From contig JADHMO010000006.1 of the NCBI GenBank assembly GCA_016779995.1, forward strand, positions 59,492-123,491: a stretch of DNA of 64,000 nucleotides, in the 5' to 3' direction. The DNA comes from Flavobacteriales bacterium. GTDB lineage: Bacteria > Bacteroidota > Bacteroidia > Flavobacteriales > UBA7312. Below the pieces are notes generated by a model, which made no database searches, was not told the DNA's origin, and saw only the letters and a list, made by a program, of their open reading frames with translations. The translations under genes and the position numbers were made by a program. This document shows, piece by piece, positions 34,350 through 41,775 of the stretch. The stretch's first letter is position 1. Each line of letters opens with the position of its first letter.

Positions 34350-35690
34350 ATGAAAAACGTTAAGCATTTACTATTTTTTTTGATTATTTTTAGTTTAAAA
34401 TCTATAGCTCAATTTTCATCAGACCAACTATTAAGTTTACAAAGGGTATCAAATTTTAATGAATTAGGATTAGTTTCTAATCCCTACAATGGGAATCTTA
34501 TTTATGTAGACTCTCAAAATACGACTTATCAATTTACTGGTTTAAATTGGGAAATAATTGATGCAGATATACTGTTAATTTCAACAACAGAATTGGTAGA
34601 TATAGATTCTGATACCAAGATTGAAGTTCATGATGGAAATGATAATGATGAAATAAATTTCCATACAAAAGGCGTCAATGTTCTTATGATAGATACACTA
34701 GGTAAATTTCAAGTAAACAGTCCTAAAACCTCAATTTTAATTGGAAATGAGGCAGCTATTGAGGGCAAAAGAAATTTAGTTATTGGCAGAGGTGCCTTTA
34801 AAGAAAATATTTATGACTCACACATTTATGACGGTTATGGAGATGGTTGTATTGCGGTAGGATTTAATTCGCTACACCAAAATCAAGGTGGAACTAACTT
34901 AGGAATTGGTTCAAATACACTTCAGGACAACTTGCCAAATAGTAGTGCTGCTATAGTAGGAACAAACTTTAGAAATGATGCTATAGGACATAATTCACAT
35001 TATTCGTGTACAGAATGTTACGAATGTGTAAGTTTAGGCGAGTCTTCATTCAAAAAGAATACTACGGGTGAGTTTTCTACTGCTGTTGGTTCACGTTCGC
35101 TTTTTAATAATATTAGCGCAGAATTTAGTGTTGCTTTAGGTTATCAATCAGCTTTTCGTTCAAACTCAGATAAAGCTCTTGCAATAGGAGCATTTGCTAT
35201 GGTACACAATAATGGAATTAATAACAATGTCATTGGATACTATGCGCAATTGGCGAATGCTAACAATAGCAATCAGGTTAGAATAGGAAATACCGATATT
35301 ACACACGCAGCAGTTCAGGTTGCTTGGTCTATATCGTCAGATTTATATTGGAAAGAAAAGGTCAGAGATTTGCCTTATGGAATGAATCTCATTTCAAAGT
35401 TACGTCCAGTGGATTATGTACGTAAAAATTCGACTATAAAAACTCGTGAAGTAGGCTTTATAGCACAAGAGCTGGTCAAGGTGCTTGAGGAAATAGGTTT
35501 TGATGACCAAGGCTTTTTGACACAAACGGACCAAGGGCATTATGAGGTGCGCTATAACGATTTTATTCCCATTGCTATAAAAGGTATTCAGGAACAGCAA
35601 GTACAACTGGAAAAGCAACAAGCTCAAATTGATGAATTAAAAGCGAATTACCAACAATTAATAGAACGATTTGAACAATTAAAACCTTAA
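34350..35690 (+). CDS. Surface fibre protein with beta-roll head and S74 chaperone, copy 2
   Basis: This 446-aa paralog begins 7 bases after copy 1, so the two are co-transcribed. It has a signal peptide (LKSIAQ), the same N-terminal segment in a more diverged form (SSDQLLSLQRVSNF), head repeats (CIAVGFNSLHQNQ, STAVGSRSLFNN, SVALGYQSAF) with a cysteine-bearing insertion (YSCTECYECVSLG), and the S74 chaperone from about residue 325, ending in a coiled coil. Its 3' third is almost identical in DNA to copy 3 while the heads differ. Confidence 0.82.
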   Translation: MKNVKHLLFFLIIFSLKSIAQFSSDQLLSLQRVSNFNELGLVSNPYNGNLIYVDSQNTTYQFTGLNWEIIDADILLISTTELVDIDSDTKIEVHDGNDNDEINFHTKGVNVLMIDTLGKFQVNSPKTSILIGNEAAIEGKRNLVIGRGAFKENIYDSHIYDGYGDGCIAVGFNSLHQNQGGTNLGIGSNTLQDNLPNSSAAIVGTNFRNDAIGHNSHYSCTECYECVSLGESSFKKNTTGEFSTAVGSRSLFNNISAEFSVALGYQSAFRSNSDKALAIGAFAMVHNNGINNNVIGYYAQLANANNSNQVRIGNTDITHAAVQVAWSISSDLYWKEKVRDLPYGMNLISKLRPVDYVRKNSTIKTREVGFIAQELVKVLEEIGFDDQGFLTQTDQGHYEVRYNDFIPIAIKGIQEQQVQLEKQQAQIDELKANYQQLIERFEQLKP

Positions 35691-35850
35691 CTCTTTGAGC
35701 CGTTAATATTGATGTCATCTTAAGAATAATTGTCTAAGGCGGTTTATCGATTGTTTTGAATATATCTATTCGCTAAAAAGAACTTCATAGATTTCTTTAT
35801 AACAATTTTTTACATTAAATTCGTACTTATCGAATCTAGCCTTAAATCTT
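35691..35850 (+). promoter_or_regulatory. Leader region of fibre copy 3
   Basis: The 160-nt gap ends with a segment homologous to the leader of copy 1: ATTAAATTCGTACT near 35814-35827 and CCTTAA near 35841, with a -7-like TAAATTCG (35816-35823). It lacks the GTACTAAC repeats. Copy 3 therefore probably has its own promoter. Confidence 0.4.
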
Positions 35851-37140
35851 ATGAGCATGAAAAAATTATTTTATATCATCTTATTCCTTTTTTTTAATTT
35901 TCACTCCTATTCCCAATTAGTTTCAGACCAGCTCATTCGATTGCATAATGTGCCTTCTGTTGTTGATTTGAATAATATTATAAGTCCATTAGCAGGGCAA
36001 TTAGCTTTTGTTATTACAGAGAACTCAACTTATCAGTATAATGGTACAGAATGGGTTGCTTTAGGCGTTTCTACTTCGTCCTCCACTAGTGATACTTCAT
36101 CGATAATTATCGATGAAGATAGAGATACATGGATAAAAGTTGATGATGGTGCTGATAACGATTTAATAGAATATGCACTTGCTGGAACAACCTATTTTAG
36201 GATGAATAAAGCACGATTTGAAGTATTAAATAGTCAATTTGGTGTTTTTGTTGGTCAAAATGCAGGCGCATCAAATACTAGCTCCTATAATGTTGGGGTA
36301 GGCTATAATGCTTTGACTTCTAACACTGTAGGAAGTTTAAATACGGCTTGTGGTTATAATACTTTATCAGATGTTGTTTCAGGCTATCGAAACTCTGCTT
36401 TTGGAGCAGGGAGTTTAAGCAGTAATGCTAGCGGTGTTGATAATTCTGCCGTAGGTTATAATAGTTTGGGATTAGGTACTTTGGGCGGATCAAATTCTGC
36501 TTTTGGCTCATCTGCATTGCTTTTTAACAGGGGAAGTTATAATTCTGCTTTTGGTCGCTCATCTTCAATTGAGAATATGTTTGGAGATAATAATTGTTCT
36601 TTTGGCTATTTATCATTGAAAGAAAATATTTCAGGTGATCGTAATTGTGCTTTTGGTTCTTCTGCCCTTGTACAAACAAAGGGGAGTAACAATATTGGGA
36701 TTGGTTACGATGCTCAAGTTGCAAATCCATTAGGAAGTAACCAAGTCAGAATGGGTAATTCCGCTATAGTGAGTGCTGCTATTCAAGTGTCTTGGTCTAC
36801 ATCTTCAGATTTGCATTGGAAAGAAAAGGTCAGAGATTTACCTTATGGAATGAAACTCATTTCAAAGTTACGTCCAGTAGATTATGTACGTAAAAATTCG
36901 ACTGTAAAAACTCGTGAAGTAGGCTTTATAGCACAAGAGCTGGTCAAGGTGCTAGAGGAGGTAGGTTTTGATGACCAAGGCTTTTTGACACAAACGGACC
37001 AAGGGCATTATGAAGTTCGCTATAACGATTTTATTCCCATTGCTATCAAAGGGATTCAGGAACAACAAGAAGAAATAGAGCAATTAAAGACAAAATACAA
37101 TCAATTATTGGAGCGTGTAGAACAGTTAGAAAAATACTAG
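35851..37140 (+). CDS. Surface fibre protein with beta-roll head and S74 chaperone, copy 3
   Basis: This 429-aa paralog has a start MSMKKLFYIILF, a signal peptide ending SYSQ, and an N-terminal segment VSDQLIRLHNVPSV close to copy 1. The head has the most regular repeats of the three (YNVGVGYNALTSN, NTACGYNTLSD, NSAFGAGSLSSN, NSAVGYNSLG, NCAFGSSAL), about every 14-16 residues or multiples of that. The S74 chaperone starts near residue 313 and is nearly identical to that of copy 2; a short coiled coil ends the protein. The second Met (codon 3) is an equally possible start. The end overlaps the convergent MmcQ-like gene by 4 bases. Confidence 0.82.
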   Translation: MSMKKLFYIILFLFFNFHSYSQLVSDQLIRLHNVPSVVDLNNIISPLAGQLAFVITENSTYQYNGTEWVALGVSTSSSTSDTSSIIIDEDRDTWIKVDDGADNDLIEYALAGTTYFRMNKARFEVLNSQFGVFVGQNAGASNTSSYNVGVGYNALTSNTVGSLNTACGYNTLSDVVSGYRNSAFGAGSLSSNASGVDNSAVGYNSLGLGTLGGSNSAFGSSALLFNRGSYNSAFGRSSSIENMFGDNNCSFGYLSLKENISGDRNCAFGSSALVQTKGSNNIGIGYDAQVANPLGSNQVRMGNSAIVSAAIQVSWSTSSDLHWKEKVRDLPYGMKLISKLRPVDYVRKNSTVKTREVGFIAQELVKVLEEVGFDDQGFLTQTDQGHYEVRYNDFIPIAIKGIQEQQEEIEQLKTKYNQLLERVEQLEKY

Positions 37141-37472
37141 ACTTTATGACGTTTAGGCAGTTTGTCCCATACCAATTGGTAAGAGTGGTCAATCCATTCT
37201 TGTACTTGCTTTGAGGATAAGCCATCTACAATTATAGTGTTCCAATGTTTTTTATTGGAGTGGTAGCCTGGGGTAACTTGCCAATAAGCTTCTCTTAGCT
37301 CTATGGCTTTTTCAGGCTCACACTTGAGGTTCATTCTCAAAGGGTCTTGCCCTAAGGAGATAAGAGCAAACATTTTGTTATGAACCTTAAAGACTAAAGT
37401 GCTTTCATCAAAAGGAAAACTCTCGCTAACCTGTTTTTTTGCTAAGCAATAGTCTCTTAATTCTTCTATCAT
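37137..37472 (-). CDS. MmcQ/YjbR family protein
   Basis: This 111-aa protein belongs to the MmcQ/YjbR family: LRDYCLAKKQVSESFPFDESTLVFKVHNKMFAL at the N-terminus, NLKCEPEKAIELRE in the middle, and KHWNTIIVDG followed by the helical SYQLVWDKLPK at the end. The fold (CyaY-like DNA-binding) is known from structures but the role is not. It overlaps the preceding cyclase gene by 4 bases (ATGA arrangement), suggesting translational coupling. Confidence 0.85.
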   Translation of the reverse strand: MIEELRDYCLAKKQVSESFPFDESTLVFKVHNKMFALISLGQDPLRMNLKCEPEKAIELREAYWQVTPGYHSNKKHWNTIIVDGLSSKQVQEWIDHSYQLVWDKLPKRHKV

Positions 37473-38212
37473 ATTAAGGCGTAAAGCGTAGGTCTGCTAG
37501 GACTAGCGTCGTTGTGAAATGGGGCAAAGCTGAGGTTGAGTAAATAACGTCCGTCTTTGATTTTTGATGGCACGTATATTAGTTCAGTAATACTACAATC
37601 CATTCTAGTATGTTGAGGATAGTCCCAAAAGGCATGGTGAGCAGCCAATACGCCATTATCTTGTTCTTTATCTACGGACGGCAAGTCAATGAGTAAATGC
37701 TTTACGCCTAAGTCTTTCAATAATTGAGCGGCTTCTTTTTCCAAATAGGGTGGGTTGGTATTAGAATATGCCATTGTTTTTTTATCCTCTCCATTCGGAA
37801 GAGTTCTAATAACTATAGCTTCAATATTGTTTTCGATAAGGTTTTGAATTTGTGTTTTAGTAATAACTCCATCATCGCCTTGCTTTGTAGGTTCTATGCT
37901 TATGAGTTGGGCGTTAAAAAAATAGCTAGTTATACAATCGTTTACTGATTCTTTGTTTTCTGAAATGTGCCCTACACATTCGGTATGTGTGCCATGTCCG
38001 TGAGGGTTGAAAGAAACATTGAAAAAATTGACTGAACCACCTTGTTTAACTTCTCCTACCCAGTCGCCCATCACTACAGCATCCATTTTTACTTCAGGTA
38101 CATACCAAGCGGTTGGATTGTCTAAACCTGCTTTTAGTGGTAAGGAAATATCTATGGGTTTGGATAAATCGACTCTAAATGTTTGGTCTTGATGTGTAAT
38201 GTTTGCTATCAT
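37469..38212 (-). CDS. Cyclase-family metal hydrolase (kynurenine formamidase-like)
   Basis: This 247-aa protein resembles the KynB/cyclase family of metal-dependent amidases. The metal motif is present as H71-G-H73-GTH76-TE78 (family form HxGTHxD), with Glu in place of the usual Asp, and a later ECVGH. LLIDLPSVDKEQDNG carries the conserved C-terminal acidic residues. The substrate is unknown; kynurenine formamidase proper is about 210 aa, so this may act on another N-formyl or cyclic compound. It lies downstream of the phased A-tract region 38213-38512. Confidence 0.75.
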   Translation of the reverse strand: MIANITHQDQTFRVDLSKPIDISLPLKAGLDNPTAWYVPEVKMDAVVMGDWVGEVKQGGSVNFFNVSFNPHGHGTHTECVGHISENKESVNDCITSYFFNAQLISIEPTKQGDDGVITKTQIQNLIENNIEAIVIRTLPNGEDKKTMAYSNTNPPYLEKEAAQLLKDLGVKHLLIDLPSVDKEQDNGVLAAHHAFWDYPQHTRMDCSITELIYVPSKIKDGRYLLNLSFAPFHNDASPSRPTLYALI

Positions 38213-38512
38213 GGCTTAAAAGTATTCAAAATTTAATAAATAGTCTTGTTTTTAGTGTTTTTGTCAATTCTGGGTTTTTAAAAGTCGTAATTTTTATATA
38301 AAAACTTCTTTTTTTACTCAAAAACACTCAAAAGTGGCTCAAAAATGCTTAAAAACGTCTGTATTTTTGTTTTTTTGTGTTATTATGTTTTTCGTCTTTT
38401 GTGGTTTGGTAAAAAGCCGTGTTTTTTAATAAAAAGCGATAAAAACTATTAAAAAAGTTACTAAAACTATTAAAAAACGTTCAAAAAACGGCATTTTTCT
38501 TACATTGTTAGT
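38213..38512. other. 300-nt gene-free region with phased A-tracts (predicted curved DNA)
   Basis: Runs of 4-6 A recur at helical spacing: starts at 38301, 38321, 38331, 38342, 38352, then 38411, 38431, 38441, 38451, 38463, 38472 and 38483, with T-runs between the two groups. Spacing of about 10-11 bases is the known signature of intrinsic DNA curvature. The region lies upstream of the cyclase/MmcQ pair and downstream of hemW. A 22-codon hydrophobic frame (38426-38494, minus) is also present. No RNA gene or clear promoter box was found. Confidence 0.6.
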
Positions 38513-39643
38513 TTAGCTAATGTAAAAAAGTTCTGATGCCACCCAATCGGCAACAAATTTGCCTTTTTTTGTCAATACTAAAAAGCTGCCATTTTGTTCA
38601 ATTTCTCCATTTTTTATCCATTTTTTTATAGAAAAGGTTAAAAAATTGACTAAAAATGGCGAAAAACGAGATTTTACATAGTCCAAATTACAGCCTTCCT
38701 TAGTGCGTAATGAGGTTAAAACGTATTCGTTAAAGCGTTGTTCTTGGCTAAGCACCTCAAAATCGTTGTTTAGTTGCCCTTTTTTAATGGAGTTGATATA
38801 GCGTATATTATATGAAATATTCCATATTCTTCTTTCTCCATCAAAGGAATGTGCTGAAGGTCCTAGCCCTAAATATTTTTCATCTGTCCAATAACTGCCG
38901 TTGTGTTTGGCTTCATATCCTTTCTTAGCAAAGTTGGATATTTCATATTGTTCTAGTCCATTTTTTGGAATGAAATCCATCAGCATTTCAAACTGAACTT
39001 TACTTTTTTCTTCGTCTAATGGTAACTGCTTTCCTTTTTTTATAGCGTGATGTAGTGGCGTCTTTTCTTCCACTGTTAGCCCATATGCCGATAAGTGTGG
39101 TACGTTTATATCAATTACAGTTTGCATATTCTCTTGCCATTGTTCATGGCTTAAGGTAGGTGTACCATAAATAAGATCAAGGGTTATGTTTTCCCAACCC
39201 GCATCTTGTACTCGTTTAATAGAGTCGTGAGCCTGATGAACATTATGGGCCCTATTCATATATTCTAAATCCTTAGCTTGGAAGGATTGCACCCCTATAC
39301 TAAATCGGTTTATAGGTGTATCCTTTAGCTCCTTGACCTTTTGTTCAGTCAAATCGTCTGGATTGGCCTCAATGGTTATTTCTTCCACATCATCGAGTTC
39401 AAAGGTTTGGTATAAGGCTTCAAATAAAGTTTTTATTTCATTTTGTGATAATATAGATGGTGTGCCACCACCAAAGTAAATTGTCCGTATCTTTGTACCT
39501 GCTAAAAATGACGATTGAATTTTCATTTCATGCACTAAGGCATTTAATAAATCTTCCTTTGTTTTTAGAGAAGTGGAAAAATGAAAATCGCAATAATGGC
39601 ACTGCTGTTTACAAAAAGGAATATGTATATAGATACCAGACAC
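38513..39643 (-). CDS. hemW: Radical SAM heme chaperone HemW
   Basis: This 376-aa radical SAM protein is of the HemN/HemW group. The Fe-S motif is C11-KQQ-C15-HY-C18 followed by F20 ([16 protein letters not shown]), with GGGTPS downstream and [16 protein letters not shown] in the C-terminal part. The cysteine and phenylalanine pattern and the short N-terminus favour HemW (heme transfer) over the coproporphyrinogen dehydrogenase HemN, which has a longer N-terminus. It is cytosolic. The 3' end is very A/T rich, like the region after it. Confidence 0.87.
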   Translation of the reverse strand: MSGIYIHIPFCKQQCHYCDFHFSTSLKTKEDLLNALVHEMKIQSSFLAGTKIRTIYFGGGTPSILSQNEIKTLFEALYQTFELDDVEEITIEANPDDLTEQKVKELKDTPINRFSIGVQSFQAKDLEYMNRAHNVHQAHDSIKRVQDAGWENITLDLIYGTPTLSHEQWQENMQTVIDINVPHLSAYGLTVEEKTPLHHAIKKGKQLPLDEEKSKVQFEMLMDFIPKNGLEQYEISNFAKKGYEAKHNGSYWTDEKYLGLGPSAHSFDGERRIWNISYNIRYINSIKKGQLNNDFEVLSQEQRFNEYVLTSLRTKEGCNLDYVKSRFSPFLVNFLTFSIKKWIKNGEIEQNGSFLVLTKKGKFVADWVASELFYIS

Positions 39644-39697
39644 CCCACAAAAATAGTTAAGAATTTGACTTATACAGGCTATAAATTATTTTCCTTT

Positions 39698-40612
39698 ATG
39701 CTGTATTTTTGTCTTGTTTCACCATTGTTAATTTCTTGTCAAACTAAAACAACGCCGACACCAATGAACCCTAATTATTTTGAAAATTTAAGCCCTGAAG
39801 AAAAAAGAGTAATTGTAGATAAAGGCACTGAAGCTCCATTTACTGGCGAATACGATAACTTTTATGAAGCCGGTATTTTTGTCTGCCGAGCTTGTGGTAG
39901 TCATTTGTATGATTCGTCCGATAAGTTTGATGCTGGTTGTGGTTGGCCAGCTTTTGACAAGGTTAAAGAAGGGGCTATCAAGAAAACTTCCGATTTTGAT
40001 TTGGGTTACGAGCGTACAGAAATTACTTGCGCCAAATGTGACGGTCATCTTGGACACGTTTTTGTTGGAGAAAACCTAACTCCTGAAAATACGCGCCATT
40101 GCGTGAATAGTATCAGTGTTCGCTTTATAGCCGATGAAAAATTGAAGAAAGCCACTTTTGCGGCTGGTTGTTTTTGGGGTGTGGAAGAACTTTTTAGAAC
40201 GCTAAAAGGGGTTTACTCTACAGATGTAGGCTACATTGGTGGTCATACCAAAAACCCAACCTACAAAGAGGTGTGTTATGAGAATACCATGCATGCTGAA
40301 GCAGTAGAAGTTGTTTACGACCCCCAACAAATTAGCTTTGATGAACTGATACAACTTTTTTGGGAAAACCATAACCCAACTACACTTAATCGCCAAGGTC
40401 CTGATGTAGGAACTCAATACCGTTCGGCAGTATTCTTCCACGATAGTGAACAAGAAGACATTGCTAAGCGTACTAAAGATGAATTAGATAAGTCTGGCAA
40501 GTTTAGTCAGCCCATAGTGACAGAAATTGTGCCTGCCCAAACGTTTTACAGAGCAGAAGAATATCACCAAGAATATTTATTTAAACGTGGTAAAGGAAGC
40601 TGTGGAATTTAA
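39698..40612 (+). CDS. msrBA: Methionine sulfoxide reductase MsrB-MsrA fusion lipoprotein
   Basis: From [14 protein letters not shown] the product is 304 aa with a lipoprotein signal peptide (LISC, Cys14), so it works outside the cytosol. The MsrB domain comes first: zinc cysteines in CRACGS and [20 protein letters not shown], and the catalytic Cys in [11 protein letters not shown]. The MsrA domain follows from about residue 145 with the catalytic [20 protein letters not shown] and a C-terminal GKGSCGI resolving-Cys candidate. Together they repair both epimers of methionine sulfoxide. The frame is open to 39581, but that start lies inside hemW on the other strand and has no signal peptide at its N-terminus. 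Confidence 0.9.
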   Translation: MLYFCLVSPLLISCQTKTTPTPMNPNYFENLSPEEKRVIVDKGTEAPFTGEYDNFYEAGIFVCRACGSHLYDSSDKFDAGCGWPAFDKVKEGAIKKTSDFDLGYERTEITCAKCDGHLGHVFVGENLTPENTRHCVNSISVRFIADEKLKKATFAAGCFWGVEELFRTLKGVYSTDVGYIGGHTKNPTYKEVCYENTMHAEAVEVVYDPQQISFDELIQLFWENHNPTTLNRQGPDVGTQYRSAVFFHDSEQEDIAKRTKDELDKSGKFSQPIVTEIVPAQTFYRAEEYHQEYLFKRGKGSCGI

Positions 40613-41775
40613 TTTCTGTGAAGAGAAATACGAAAGGTTGTCCCTTCTTTAGATGAACTTTTGACGTAGAGTCTACCTAAATGATACTCTTCGATAATTC
40701 GTTTTGACAAGGATAATCCCAATCCCCACCCTCTTTTTTTGGTAGTAAATCCAGGCTCAAAAATACGTTTGAAATTGGCTTTTTGTAATCCTTTTCCGTT
40801 GTCGGAAATGTCTATTTTTAGATAATCCGAATCGCTGAATAGTTTGATTTTAATATTTCCCTTTCCATCCATCGCATCTGCAGCATTTTTGCAGATATTT
40901 TCCACAACCCATTCAAATAATGTACTATTTATTGGAGCAGTGGAGTCGTTGCACTGATTGTCGAGCTCTAGGTGTACATTAGAGGATAACCTATCCTGCA
41001 AATAGGATACCGTTTGATTCAGAATTTCATAGATGCTTTCATTTTCCAATGTAGGTTTTGAGCCTACTTTTGAAAAACGTTCTGTTATAGTTTCTAATCG
41101 TTTGACATCTTTATTAATCTCCTTACTTATCTCAGTCATACCTTCTTTAGCTTTAAGAATTTCCACCCATGCCATCAGTGAAGATAGGGGAGTGCCTATC
41201 TGATGAGCGGTTTCTTTTGCCATGCCTGCCCACACTAAATTTTGTTCTGACTTTTTGGAACGATTGAATGCTAAATAGGCAATACCCACATATAAGAATA
41301 TAACTAGTAATTGTAAAAGAGGGTAAAAGCGTAACTGACTTAAAATGTAAGAGTCTTTGTAATAGAGGTACTGTGTTAAGATGACTTGTCCATTCATTTT
41401 GGCTTCAATGATGATGGGTTCGTGTTGTTCCATCATTAAACTCAGTTGTTTTTGTAAAAACGCTTCTTGATTAGGTCGTTTTGGCAAATTTCTATTTCCG
41501 ATTATTTCGCCAACCTCATTGGTTAGGATAATCGGTATAGTTGTATTTTCTTGCATAATGCGACTTGCCAAAATATTATTGGTAGGTCCCATACCTGAAT
41601 TGACCAATTGATTGGTGGCTTCTGCCCACAATTCAATCTTTTTCCTTTCTTCTGTATCTAAATCACTGACGAGCTTGTTGGTGTAGGTTAGTGATGCTAG
41701 GCAGATGATAGTGGCAAAGATAAATAGGACAATTTTCCAATTTTTCCTCGTGCTATATATATTTATTCCTCCCAT
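40609..41775 (-). CDS. Membrane sensor histidine kinase
   Basis: This 388-aa protein has two transmembrane helices (about residues 12-32 and 148-168) flanking an extracytoplasmic sensor of about 115 residues. The dimerisation/phosphoacceptor box is [13 protein letters not shown], followed by an HATPase domain: [13 protein letters not shown] (N box), DNGKGL (G1), [20 protein letters not shown] (F and G2). There is no HAMP domain of standard length between helix 2 and the H box and no response regulator next to it, so it is an orphan here. Its start overlaps the AsmA-like gene by 13 bases, suggesting coupled translation; the stop overlaps the convergent msrBA by 4 bases. Confidence 0.87.
   Translation of the reverse strand: MGGINIYSTRKNWKIVLFIFATIICLASLTYTNKLVSDLDTEERKKIELWAEATNQLVNSGMGPTNNILASRIMQENTTIPIILTNEVGEIIGNRNLPKRPNQEAFLQKQLSLMMEQHEPIIIEAKMNGQVILTQYLYYKDSYILSQLRFYPLLQLLVIFLYVGIAYLAFNRSKKSEQNLVWAGMAKETAHQIGTPLSSLMAWVEILKAKEGMTEISKEINKDVKRLETITERFSKVGSKPTLENESIYEILNQTVSYLQDRLSSNVHLELDNQCNDSTAPINSTLFEWVVENICKNAADAMDGKGNIKIKLFSDSDYLKIDISDNGKGLQKANFKRIFEPGFTTKKRGWGLGLSLSKRIIEEYHLGRLYVKSSSKEGTTFRISLHRN

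Noticed and set aside
33023..37140. Prophage origin of the S74 fibre genes
   Set aside because: All three have signal peptides and there are no capsid, portal, terminase or integrase genes nearby; hflX and the cyclase genes flank them.
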